From the NCBI GenBank assembly GCA_002298545.1, contig DBKQ01000032.1, forward strand, positions 15,105 to 41,949: 26,845 nucleotides of DNA. Direction: 5' to 3'. Of this stretch, positions 1 to 7,736 are shown one piece after another (the first letter of the stretch is position 1; every line of letters begins with the position of its first letter). Both the position numbers and the translations under genes were made by a program. This DNA comes from Prevotella sp. UBA746. GTDB lineage: Bacteria > Bacteroidota > Bacteroidia > Bacteroidales > Bacteroidaceae. Under the pieces are notes generated by a model. That model saw nothing but the letters and a program-made list of their open reading frames with translations, did not search any database and was not told the origin of the DNA.

Positions 1-65
1 AGATGGAAAAATGGGAGAACTGGGAGAGATGGGAGAAATAATCCCTAATCTCTCCTCTCTCATCC
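1..65. repeat. Low-complexity purine/pyrimidine-rich intergenic end
   Basis: Short degenerate repeats of the type GGGAGA and CCCTAATC flank each other downstream of clpA. Copies of TGGGAGA occur three times within about 25 bases, followed by two copies of CCCTAATC. The opposite polarity of the two halves could give an imperfect stem after the clpA stop, but no clean terminator hairpin with a T-run is visible. The window edge cuts the region, so its true extent is unknown. Confidence 0.4.
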
Positions 66-2276
66 CTAATCCAGAAGCAGTTTCCCGTCTTTAAGCTCGA
101 TAGTGGCGTTGCCGCCCTTTTTCAGTTTGCCGAAGAGAATCTCGCGCATGAACAGGGGCTTTACTTCGTGGGAAATGATGCGGTCCATCTCCCTTGCACC
201 ATATTCCTTCGTGAAGCCGCGCTTCAGCAGATAGGCGAGAGCCTCGTCGGAGGCAGTGGCGCAGACAGCCTTCTGTTTGAGCTTAAGGTATAGCTCCCCG
301 AGTTTCTTCTTTAGAATAAGGGAAGCCATCTTCTCGTCCATGTCGTTGAACACCACGATGTTGGAGAGACGGTTGATGAATTCCGGCTTGAAAGTCTTCT
401 TCACCTGTTTCATCATTGCCTCGCCCTTCGACACTCCTCCGCCGAAACCGATACTTGCCTGCGAGGCATACTGAGCGCCGGCATTAGAAGTCATGATGAG
501 GAGCACGTTGCGGAAGTCAGCCTTCTGTCCGTGGTTGTCGGTCAGCTTGGCATAGTCCATCACCTGAAGCAGGATGTTGTAGATGTCGCTGTGGGCCTTC
601 TCTATCTCGTCGAGCAGCAGAACGCAGTTAGGTGTGTTACGGATGGCGTCGATGAGCAGTCCGCCATCCTCGTAGCCCACGTATCCAGCCGGCGAACCGA
701 TAAGTTTTGCCACGGCGTGCTTCTCTGTATATTCCGACATGTCGAAGCGTACGAGTTCCACCCCGAGTTCTTTAGCCAAGACACGGGCAACCTCGGTTTT
801 TCCTACACCCGTAGGACCGACGAAGAGCAGTGAGGCAAGAGGCTTGTTGTCGTCGTTCAGTCCTGCCTTAGCCATCATCACGGCATCTGTAACCTCGTCG
901 ACCGCCTTGTCCTGTCCGTAAATCTTGTCGAGAATATTCTGTCGCAGGAATTCCAGTTGCGTGTTGTCGCTGTCCTTCAGAGCATTAGCCTGAATCTTGC
1001 ACACCTTGGTTAGAATCTCGTCGATGTGAGCCTTGGTAACATACTGTCGGCTGCGGTTCAGCGGATGCACCTCGAGCATGGCACCCGCCTCGTCGATAAT
1101 GTCGATAGCCTTGTCGGGGAGCCGTCGGTCGGTGATGTGTCTTGCACTTGCCCTTACGGCGTATTCCAGGGTGTCTTTCCGGTAGACCACATTATGGAAA
1201 GTCTGAAAAGAAGGCTGCAGTCCGATGATAATCTTTATAGCCTCGTCGACTGTCGGTTCCTTAATGTCGATCATCTGGAATCGTCTCGTAATACTGTGGT
1301 CATTAGCCATCTTGCGGTTGTATTCCTCGTGTGTCGTAGCCCCGATGAATTTTATCCTTCCCGATTCAAGATACGGTTTGAGGATGTTAGAAGCGTCGGG
1401 TCCTCCGTCGCTGCCCCTGCCAGCCCCGATGATGTTGTGTATTTCGTCGAGATAGATTATGGCATTCTCCTTAGCCGCCCCGTCGAGCACGATCTTAATC
1501 CTCTTCTCGAAGTCGCCGCGGTATTGAGCCCCGGCAAGAAGCTGTCCCATTTCCACGCCATAGATTCTGCATCCCTGTAGTCTTGGCGGCACGTCGTTGT
1601 TGTTAATCCTGTTGGCAAGTCCGTAGATTATCGCCGTTTTCCCTACTCCGGGGTCGCCGACGTGCAGGGGGTTGTTCTTCTCCATACGGCAGAGAATCTG
1701 AATCGTTCTGTCGAGTTCCTTCTCCCTGCCGATAAGAGGAGTGTGCGTTTCAGCCTCCTTGGAAATGTCGGTAACGAGAGATTTCCAGCTGTCCGGTTGA
1801 ACGGCGGCTCCCATAGGTCCCTCGTTCTCATATTCCTCCATGTTCCTTTCGCTGTATAGAGTTTCAAGCGTGTTAAGGAACTGCTCCTCGTAGCCTTCTA
1901 TTTTGCTGCCAAGAACGTATGCCGCCATAGAATCCTGCAGCATGAGGATAGCCTCGGAGTATTCTCTGACGTCGACGAATCTTGCGTTTTTCTTTACCGC
2001 GAGAGTGAGAGCATTCTTGATGATTTCAGTGAATTGCATCGACGGTGTTGGAATGGTTCGGCCTACCGTAACACATTCCTGAACGTCGAGCCATTCTTTA
2101 AGTTCATCTTTTATCTCCTCGTCGTTGACGTCGATTTGCCATAGTGCGGCTTTAAATTCCTCTTGCTGTATGAGGCCATACAACAGATGTTCGGGCATCA
2201 AGAATTCATGATGCATCTTGCTAACCAGATTGATGGCAGTTTGCATGGCGTTGTCCATGCTTCCTGAGTTTTCCAT
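66..2276 (-). CDS. clpA: ATP-dependent Clp protease ATP-binding subunit ClpA
   Basis: Hsp100/AAA+ unfoldase that feeds substrates to ClpP in the cytoplasm. The 736-residue protein has an N-terminal Clp-N domain (about 1-145), the surface that binds ClpS. AAA module 1 has Walker A GDPGVGKT at 207-214 and Walker B IIYLDE near 273-278. AAA module 2 has Walker A GPTGVGKT at 487-494 and Walker B VLLLDE near 552-557. There is no ClpB/ClpC-type middle coiled coil, and an IGF loop (609-611) for ClpP docking is present; together these indicate ClpA rather than ClpB. Length is close to E. coli ClpA. The start is fixed by a strong AAGGAGGTT six bases upstream, unusual for this phylum. The adaptor gene clpS lies 66 bases upstream on the same strand. 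No clpP is in the window. Confidence 0.95.
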   Translation of the reverse strand: MENSGSMDNAMQTAINLVSKMHHEFLMPEHLLYGLIQQEEFKAALWQIDVNDEEIKDELKEWLDVQECVTVGRTIPTPSMQFTEIIKNALTLAVKKNARFVDVREYSEAILMLQDSMAAYVLGSKIEGYEEQFLNTLETLYSERNMEEYENEGPMGAAVQPDSWKSLVTDISKEAETHTPLIGREKELDRTIQILCRMEKNNPLHVGDPGVGKTAIIYGLANRINNNDVPPRLQGCRIYGVEMGQLLAGAQYRGDFEKRIKIVLDGAAKENAIIYLDEIHNIIGAGRGSDGGPDASNILKPYLESGRIKFIGATTHEEYNRKMANDHSITRRFQMIDIKEPTVDEAIKIIIGLQPSFQTFHNVVYRKDTLEYAVRASARHITDRRLPDKAIDIIDEAGAMLEVHPLNRSRQYVTKAHIDEILTKVCKIQANALKDSDNTQLEFLRQNILDKIYGQDKAVDEVTDAVMMAKAGLNDDNKPLASLLFVGPTGVGKTEVARVLAKELGVELVRFDMSEYTEKHAVAKLIGSPAGYVGYEDGGLLIDAIRNTPNCVLLLDEIEKAHSDIYNILLQVMDYAKLTDNHGQKADFRNVLLIMTSNAGAQYASQASIGFGGGVSKGEAMMKQVKKTFKPEFINRLSNIVVFNDMDEKMASLILKKKLGELYLKLKQKAVCATASDEALAYLLKRGFTKEYGAREMDRIISHEVKPLFMREILFGKLKKGGNATIELKDGKLLLD

Positions 2277-2282
2277 TATGTT

Positions 2283-2291
2283 AACCTCCTT
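2283..2291 (-). promoter_or_regulatory. Strong Shine-Dalgarno site for clpA
   Basis: On the minus strand AAGGAGGTT ends six bases before the clpA ATG. Most genes in this window lack any such site, as is usual in Bacteroidota, so this one stands out and supports the ATG at 2276 as the start. It may let clpA be translated efficiently although it lies last in a long transcript. Confidence 0.75.
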
Positions 2292-2342
2292 GTTCTTTTT
2301 AATGTTTATAATTCCGAAAAGAGTAGCGTAGCTGTCGCTTCC

Positions 2343-2645
2343 TTATTCCGGTTGATAAATAAGATGCAGCGGATAGCCCTTTTCCTGTGCCATCATTGTA
2401 GTCTGTCCCACCTTCGTCTTGGCAATGTCGTAGGTATAAATTCCCACAACAGCCTGTCCGTTGTTGTGCACGTAGAGCATCAGCTTTTCGGCTTCCACTT
2501 CGTTTTTGTGGAATACTTTTCTGAGGATCATCACAACGAAGTCCATTGTAGTGATGTCGTCGTTGAATATAATAACCTTGTAAAGCTTAGGCAATTTATA
2601 TTTTGTCCTTTCCTTTATCCTTTCGCTTGTCTTATGTTGTGGCAT
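2343..2645 (-). CDS. clpS: ClpS adaptor for ClpA (N-end rule)
   Basis: Small cytoplasmic adaptor that presents proteins with destabilising N-terminal residues to ClpA. The 100-residue sequence shows the family core: YKVIIFNDDITTMDFV (the conserved Asn-Asp pair and the Met of the N-degron pocket), then LMLYVHNNG with the pocket His, and G-x-Y-T-x-x-x-A-x-T-K-V. The roughly 20-residue basic N-terminal tail is the segment that engages the ClpA pore in known ClpS proteins. It lies 12 bases after the DUF5686 gene and 66 bases before clpA, all on one strand, so the adaptor and its unfoldase are probably co-transcribed. Confidence 0.95.
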   Translation of the reverse strand: MPQHKTSERIKERTKYKLPKLYKVIIFNDDITTMDFVVMILRKVFHKNEVEAEKLMLYVHNNGQAVVGIYTYDIAKTKVGQTTMMAQEKGYPLHLIYQPE

Positions 2646-2657
2646 ATATCTTGAAAT

Positions 2658-5189
2658 TTAAAATCTGAACATAAATCTGAATCTTATTCCATGCTTGTGG
2701 GCAGTGGGCAAGTCATTGTAGGTAAGTCTTCTGACATACTGCACGCTAAGGAATTTAAGAATATTTGTAACACCTGCAGCGACTTCCACATAAGGCTTGT
2801 GTGTGTCCATCGGATATGAGCCTTCGGGGAATGGCATCAGTGTCTGGTCGTCCTTGTTTTTGTCGAGTAGCGGGTTGTTCTTGCTCGTCAGGTCGCCCCA
2901 GAGGCATTTCACGCCGATGTACTCTCGCCATTTGAGTTTTTTCAGTAGCGGTATGCGGTTGAAGATTTTTCCGTTCATGTTCCACCACATGTCGATGCTG
3001 GCGTAGCGGTCGTTGAGGAACTCCATATTATTAATAAGGTTGAACGTGCCGTCTTGTACGAGATACGAGAGGTTTACTGCCGGCATGACGAGTAGCGGGT
3101 AGGGCACCTTGTTCCATTGAGCTCCGGCGCGCAGGTCGAGGTTAAGGTCGCCCCAGCTGTTGAGGAAGAATCTCTTGTAGAATGTAGCTTCAGTGAAGTT
3201 GTATGAATATTCGCCGCCAAGCACTCCTTTCACTCCGGCAGAGTAGGTGAGCGATAGGATAGGCGCCTCCCTGTTGATGGCAATTCTTCTCTGCTTAGAG
3301 TTGATGAGTGTTTCTCCCGGAGCGAAGCGCAGCTGCAGCGAGAGTTCGGTGGTTCTTATTTTCTGCGAGAGAGTGTTGAAGTGTAGGTTTCCGCAAGCCT
3401 CGTTCTCCTCAGCCTTAACCTTCAGAGCCGTTTTCAGTCCGCCGTACCATTCATATTCAAGTGCCATCTGCTGTCGGTTGTAGAACATCATCTTGTCGAC
3501 CTTAGCCCATTTAAACGATGTAAAGACATTGTCTTTGTCGGTTATAAGGAATTTGTCGGCAGGCGACGACACGTCGTATGACGACGACAGTGTGACGGTT
3601 CGTCTCGGGTATTCGTGTGGCAGATACTGCTTTCGGTTCAGCGAGTAGGTGAGTTCGGCGTTATAGTAGTTTTTCCTGCTGTCCCATCCGTGAGCATAGT
3701 ATCCTTTAAAGAAAAAGTTCGGGTTGAGGTTAGCCGTTGTCTGTCCGCTGATTCTTGTTCTGGTGCCGTCGACGAAGTTGCTCGTAACCATCGTGTTGAT
3801 TGGTCCGATATCGAACTTGCTCGGGTGTTTCTTCGAGCCCGTTTCGGCAAAGTTCTCGATAAGGATTTTCAGTCCGTAGATGACATACTTGAAATTCCGT
3901 GCACTTTCCATGTCGTGCAGGAATTCAGGCATTCTGGCTTCAGAGCGAGTCAGCGGAACGAGGCGGTTCTGCTGCCAGTACATGCGGCTGCGGATTTTAG
4001 CGTCGGGCACGATGACCTCGTTCATCTTCCCCTTGAAGAGCCTGTCGGGGAGGGAAGAGAAGGAGTACCCCGTCATTCTCGTGTTGCGCACGACGAGAGC
4101 CTTAGTGAGAATGCTCAGCAGCGAGAGTTCCGCCACCATGTCGTCTTGCGTAAGCACCCATTCGCCGTTGTCGAGCTTAGTGTATGCCTGCAGAATCTGC
4201 ATGTTGTCTACGAAGTTCACTCCCGACTTCAGCGGCAGCTGCAGGTGGCAGAATTTCACGTGCAGTGTGGAGTCCTTTACTATCCACAGTTCGCCGCGGA
4301 ACCCGAAGTCCTGTTGGTTGTTGGGCATGAACTGAAGATGGTAGCAGGAGTCGCGCTCCACCTTTACCGTGTCTACGATATAGAAGCGGTAGAACTGAAT
4401 GGCGTCCTTACCGATAGGACTCGTAAAGCGTGTCTGCAGGAGTCTTATCTGGTCGTCGTAGATGTCGACGTTGCTGAACACGTCTTTCATCACCGTTCCG
4501 ACGAGTTCTCCCGACTGTATGAATTTGTTTATGCCCTCAGTATGCTGTCCGTTGATTATCGTTTTCTCCTTGTGCGGATTCTTTCTGAAGATATGTTTGC
4601 TGAGTGTCTCGTCTACCATAATCGGGAGAATCAGCTTGTTGGTGTACATGCAGTTCTCCACCTGGTTGAGCATCCACCGTGACTTCGTGAAGCGGCTCGA
4701 CTCAAGATCCTTCGCCGTAATGTCGTTGATGGCGACAGTAAGCTTCTGGTATTTGTCAAACTCGTAGAAGTCGTGGTTCTCGATGTCGGTCTTCTTCTTA
4801 GCCGCAATGACCCTCCGCATCAGTTCCACGGCAGGGTTGTCCTTTCGGCGGTATTTCTCCTTCCTTGCCTTCACCGTAACGCCCGAGAGACTCCTCGTGT
4901 CGCTTTTCAGCGTGATGCGCATGTGGCTTGGCGTGTTGGCGTCGATGAGGATGCGCAGGGGGTGGTAGCCCACGGCACTGAACGTGGCGTACCATCCATT
5001 ATGGCGCTCTATGGAAAACAGACCGTCAGAATTGCTTGCATACGCCATGTCGTGGCCTTTGTATTGGATAGAGACCGACGGAATGCTGTCGCCGGTCGCC
5101 TCGTCAACAATGACCCCCGAAATTGTTTGTGCGTCGATGCTGATAGCTGTAAGCATCAGCAGGAAAAAGAGAAACTTGAGTCTTGTCAT
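2658..5189 (-). CDS. DUF5686 / carboxypeptidase-regulatory-like domain outer-membrane protein
   Basis: 843 residues. A type I signal peptide covers about 1-20, with cleavage likely near IDA|Q. A carboxypeptidase-regulatory-like beta-sandwich follows (about 22-95: ISGVIVDEATGDSIPSVSI, then the SNSDGLFSI turn), as in the N-terminus of many SusC/TonB-linked proteins. The remainder resembles the Bacteroidota DUF5686 family. Alternating aromatic/polar strands and the C-terminal FRFMFRF, ending in Phe, suggest an outer-membrane beta-barrel. No TonB plug domain is evident. Its role is unknown. Its start overlaps the stop of the HAD hydrolase gene by four bases (ATGA), so it is translationally coupled to the head-group enzymes, which suggests an envelope function linked to them. 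The family assignment is from recognition of the overall architecture. Confidence 0.8.
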   Translation of the reverse strand: MTRLKFLFFLLMLTAISIDAQTISGVIVDEATGDSIPSVSIQYKGHDMAYASNSDGLFSIERHNGWYATFSAVGYHPLRILIDANTPSHMRITLKSDTRSLSGVTVKARKEKYRRKDNPAVELMRRVIAAKKKTDIENHDFYEFDKYQKLTVAINDITAKDLESSRFTKSRWMLNQVENCMYTNKLILPIMVDETLSKHIFRKNPHKEKTIINGQHTEGINKFIQSGELVGTVMKDVFSNVDIYDDQIRLLQTRFTSPIGKDAIQFYRFYIVDTVKVERDSCYHLQFMPNNQQDFGFRGELWIVKDSTLHVKFCHLQLPLKSGVNFVDNMQILQAYTKLDNGEWVLTQDDMVAELSLLSILTKALVVRNTRMTGYSFSSLPDRLFKGKMNEVIVPDAKIRSRMYWQQNRLVPLTRSEARMPEFLHDMESARNFKYVIYGLKILIENFAETGSKKHPSKFDIGPINTMVTSNFVDGTRTRISGQTTANLNPNFFFKGYYAHGWDSRKNYYNAELTYSLNRKQYLPHEYPRRTVTLSSSYDVSSPADKFLITDKDNVFTSFKWAKVDKMMFYNRQQMALEYEWYGGLKTALKVKAEENEACGNLHFNTLSQKIRTTELSLQLRFAPGETLINSKQRRIAINREAPILSLTYSAGVKGVLGGEYSYNFTEATFYKRFFLNSWGDLNLDLRAGAQWNKVPYPLLVMPAVNLSYLVQDGTFNLINNMEFLNDRYASIDMWWNMNGKIFNRIPLLKKLKWREYIGVKCLWGDLTSKNNPLLDKNKDDQTLMPFPEGSYPMDTHKPYVEVAAGVTNILKFLSVQYVRRLTYNDLPTAHKHGIRFRFMFRF

Positions 5190-5875
5190 TTAATTAACTC
5201 CGTCAGGTTCGAGATAATCTCGTTGGCGACAGGATTTTCGATATTTTCTTCAGTCCATCCCTCACCTTTAATCCATACGGTGTGGCAGCCGATGGAGTGT
5301 GCCGGTATGATGTCCTTCGTATAGCTGTCGCCGACAACCGTTACATCCTCTGGCTGCATGGCGAGGTGTTCCACTCCGAGTTGAAAGATTCTCGGGTCAG
5401 GCTTTCTTATTCCGACAACGGCAGATTCGATGATGTCAGTGAAAATTCCGTCGAAGGAGAATTCTCTCAATACGGTCTTTATGTTTCCGTAGAAGTTGCT
5501 TACCAGCACGATAGGGTGGTTTTCGGCGAGAACCCTCAACACTTTAACCGACTCTTCCGTAGTTCGTTTAGCCAGCGAATATACGTCGTCAAGAATACTC
5601 TCGCGGTAAGTTTCCGCTTTGTCGAGACCACCGTTGCTTTCGAGCCATTCCAGCTGCAGGCGAATCTTTTCCGACAGCGTGTCGCGGAAGGTAGAGCCGG
5701 GCATTATGATACGGTTAGTTGCCAGGGTGCGCTCGCCGTAGACGTAGGCATTCCTGAAGAGTTCCTCGCTGACGGGAACCTTGTTGCGCTCGTAGGCGTG
5801 CCAGAGAACCATTCCCCAGTGGCACCCTCCGGTATCGAGAGTCCCTCCGTAGTCGAAAATCAATCCTTTAGTCAT
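5186..5875 (-). CDS. HAD-superfamily hydrolase with non-canonical motif I
   Basis: 229-residue soluble protein with a Rossmann HAD fold and an alpha-helical cap between motifs I and II. Motif I is IFDYGGTLD (nucleophile D8), motif II is VLVSNFYG, motif III is the Lys of GIRKPDPRIF, and motif IV is VVGDSYTKDI. The usual second Asp of D-x-D in phosphatases is Gly here (D8-Y9-G10), as in some other HAD subgroups, so phosphatase activity is likely but not certain. It overlaps the phosphatidyltransferase gene by four bases (ATGA) upstream and the DUF5686 gene by four downstream. In context it could remove a phosphate from the product or precursor of the CDP-alcohol transferase. The substrate cannot be read from the sequence. 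Confidence 0.85.
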   Translation of the reverse strand: MTKGLIFDYGGTLDTGGCHWGMVLWHAYERNKVPVSEELFRNAYVYGERTLATNRIIMPGSTFRDTLSEKIRLQLEWLESNGGLDKAETYRESILDDVYSLAKRTTEESVKVLRVLAENHPIVLVSNFYGNIKTVLREFSFDGIFTDIIESAVVGIRKPDPRIFQLGVEHLAMQPEDVTVVGDSYTKDIIPAHSIGCHTVWIKGEGWTEENIENPVANEIISNLTELIK

Positions 5876-6819
5876 GCTGCCTTCCTTTCTTCCATTTTCG
5901 CCATGATGCGTGCGCAGAGCTTTTCGTGCTCGTGGTGCATGTAGATGTACATGATGTTCATCACGACGATTTCAAAGAGCAGATAGAGCCACGGCATGTT
6001 AATTACACAAGCAATGTATAGAGCTATGGCACGCATGTTGAACGTGAGCAGATTGGTATATTTCATCAGCGGACGACTGCCGGCAAGGAATTCCTCTCTC
6101 AGGTCGGCAGGCATGTTCAGCGGTCCTCCGTATTCGCGTTCCGCCACGTGCATCATCCATTGGAAATGCTTGGAGCGGCGCTCCTGGGTGGCGCAGTATT
6201 TAGCGTAGTTATAATAGAACAGGCGGAAGAAGAGAGAAGACTTGGGCAGCGACTTGAAGATTTTCCATTGTTCCTCCGATTTGTCGAGTTCGCTGCCGTC
6301 TTTGCCGAGCAGGAAGAAGAGGTGGATCTGACGGTAATAGTCGGAGAGCAGGCACTGTGGCGAGTGGCTCATTATTCCAGCCATGAACGCCAAGACCCAA
6401 ATCCAGATGCCCCAAGTCATGTCGGTTCCGGGCATAGGCTGCTCCATCATTCTGAGAGCCAGTGCCACGTAGACGCAGAAGAAAGTAACGTCGGCAGAGA
6501 AGCCGTCGAGCACCCTTCCCACGAGAGTCTTCTTTCCCGTCAGACGGGCGAGCTGTCCGTCGGTAGAGTCGCAGAAGTTAGAGAACATCATGAGGATAAT
6601 TCCCCAGATATTATACGAGAGCTCCGTATGCCAGAACATCCATCCGGCAGCGGCACCGAGAATCATTCCGAGTATGGTAATGACTGTAGGGTGGACGCCG
6701 AGGCGCCGCCACAGGAGCGTAAAGACCAGTCCTATCGGTCGGGTGAAATGTACGTCAAGCCATTCTTCAGTATCCTTAGATTTCATTGATGCACGAAGCA
6801 TCTCCTTAAAAGTTGCCAT
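5872..6819 (-). CDS. CDP-alcohol phosphatidyltransferase family membrane enzyme
   Basis: 315-residue integral membrane protein that should transfer a phospho-group from a CDP-activated donor to an alcohol. The signature is visible: D84-S-T-D87-G88-Q-L-A91-R92, eight residues, G101, then D105 and D110. The last two Asp are four residues apart instead of the canonical three. Several hydrophobic helices occur (about 44-66, 70-83, 110-128, 135-155, 265-295). The N-terminus (EEWLDVHFTRPIG) is longer than in PgsA/PssA. It sits in an overlapping operon with a nucleotidyltransferase, as in di-myo-inositol-phosphate and phosphatidylinositol-type pathways. Head group and acceptor are not determined. 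An AT-rich repeat gap of 113 bases separates it from the ATP-grasp gene upstream. Confidence 0.88.
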   Translation of the reverse strand: MATFKEMLRASMKSKDTEEWLDVHFTRPIGLVFTLLWRRLGVHPTVITILGMILGAAAGWMFWHTELSYNIWGIILMMFSNFCDSTDGQLARLTGKKTLVGRVLDGFSADVTFFCVYVALALRMMEQPMPGTDMTWGIWIWVLAFMAGIMSHSPQCLLSDYYRQIHLFFLLGKDGSELDKSEEQWKIFKSLPKSSLFFRLFYYNYAKYCATQERRSKHFQWMMHVAEREYGGPLNMPADLREEFLAGSRPLMKYTNLLTFNMRAIALYIACVINMPWLYLLFEIVVMNIMYIYMHHEHEKLCARIMAKMEERKAA

Positions 6820-6837
6820 ATTGTTTGTTTTTTTAGT

Positions 6838-6955
6838 TCTTATTTAATGTTCCGTATTAATATCCGTTATTAATATTCCTATTAAATTTTTATCTTAATA
6901 CTCCTATCAATATTCCTATTAATACTTCCTGTTTAATATTCCTTATTATTAATAA
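6838..6955. repeat. Degenerate AT-rich tandem repeat in intergenic gap
   Basis: The gap between the phosphatidyltransferase and ATP-grasp genes consists almost wholly of variants of a 12-14 base unit, TATTAATATTCC (for example CGTATTAATATCC, TTATTAATATTCC, TATCAATATTCC, TATTAATACTTCC). The last copies reach into the 3' end of the ATP-grasp gene, whose stop is at 6933-6935. No TAnnTTTG promoter is seen within it. Replication slippage is the simplest origin. Confidence 0.7.
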
Positions 6956-7736
6956 GTCCGGCTATAGCCTCAGCTGCTTGGTTGCGGCAGACGGAGAAGC
7001 TTGGCCAGTCGTTGAAGTCGATTATAGCGTATGACCCGTCGCGGCGCACTATACAGTCGCCTCCGTAGACAAGAATTCCAGTAAGACGGGCGAGCTTCGT
7101 GGCGTCAGCATGCAGTCGCTCCATATCAAATCTTGTATGCAGTGGCTTCCCGTTAATCTTCTCGTCGCCGAATTTAGAAAACGAGCCGTCGGTAGGGTAG
7201 CAGGTGAAGAAGAACTCAGTTTCTGCCACGCCATAGAATTTCACGAGGTCTCCTACTACGTGTGCCGTTACTACGAGGTTGCTTATTCCCCTTTTCCTGA
7301 ACTCGCCGATTATCATTGCCTTTTCGTTGTCGTCGGCAGCAAACCGTACGTCGCCCTTCTCCTGTGCCGCTTCGTCGCCGCGCTTTATCCACCATCCCGA
7401 ATCGCCTTGCAGTGGGGCAGCCGGGATATTGTTGTCTCTCATCAGCGAGTCGATGTGGCTTCGCGAACTGCGGGCAATAGCCGTGGCACTGTTAATTACC
7501 AGAGCGTGGCTTTCGGCATCCGCCAAAATCCTCAGAGCCTCCTTTCCCCTCGCCATGGAGAGGATAAGATCGGCATCTTCAATCAACGCCGTGTTTGTTG
7601 TCAGTTCCTCTTCTCTGATAAAGGAGGTGCAGCCGATGAGAGCCGCAGTACTTTCCATTATCGCGCGGTCTCTGTCAACGGAGTTCGGCGAGAAGCGTTC
7701 AGCCCGGTAGACGGCAATTATTTTCTTTCCAACCAT
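6933..7736 (-). CDS. ATP-grasp fold enzyme of unknown substrate
   Basis: 267 residues. The layout fits a RimK/inositol-phosphate-kinase-like ATP-grasp enzyme. An N-terminal pre-ATP-grasp domain is followed by the linker VINSATAIARSSRSHIDSLM and then NNIP. A nucleotide-binding Lys lies in GWWIKRGD (K118), and the strand VVTAHVVGDLVKFYGV (about 155-170) follows. The C-terminal metal site is GGDCIVRRDG (D227) and IIDFNDWPSF (D240, N242, D243). Such enzymes ligate a carboxylate to an amine or thiol, or phosphorylate sugar-like polyols. Here it lies between a nucleotidyltransferase (1-base TAATG overlap) and a CDP-alcohol transferase, so it may modify the head-group precursor. No closer family is recognised; the fold call is firm, the function is not. 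Confidence 0.75.
   Translation of the reverse strand: MVGKKIIAVYRAERFSPNSVDRDRAIMESTAALIGCTSFIREEELTTNTALIEDADLILSMARGKEALRILADAESHALVINSATAIARSSRSHIDSLMRDNNIPAAPLQGDSGWWIKRGDEAAQEKGDVRFAADDNEKAMIIGEFRKRGISNLVVTAHVVGDLVKFYGVAETEFFFTCYPTDGSFSKFGDEKINGKPLHTRFDMERLHADATKLARLTGILVYGGDCIVRRDGSYAIIDFNDWPSFSVCRNQAAEAIAGLINNKEY

Noticed and set aside
3615..4682. 355-codon plus-strand open frame opposite the DUF5686 gene
   Set aside because: It lies wholly antisense to a well-supported outer-membrane protein gene, has no recognisable domain or promoter box, and long antisense frames are common in this codon usage.
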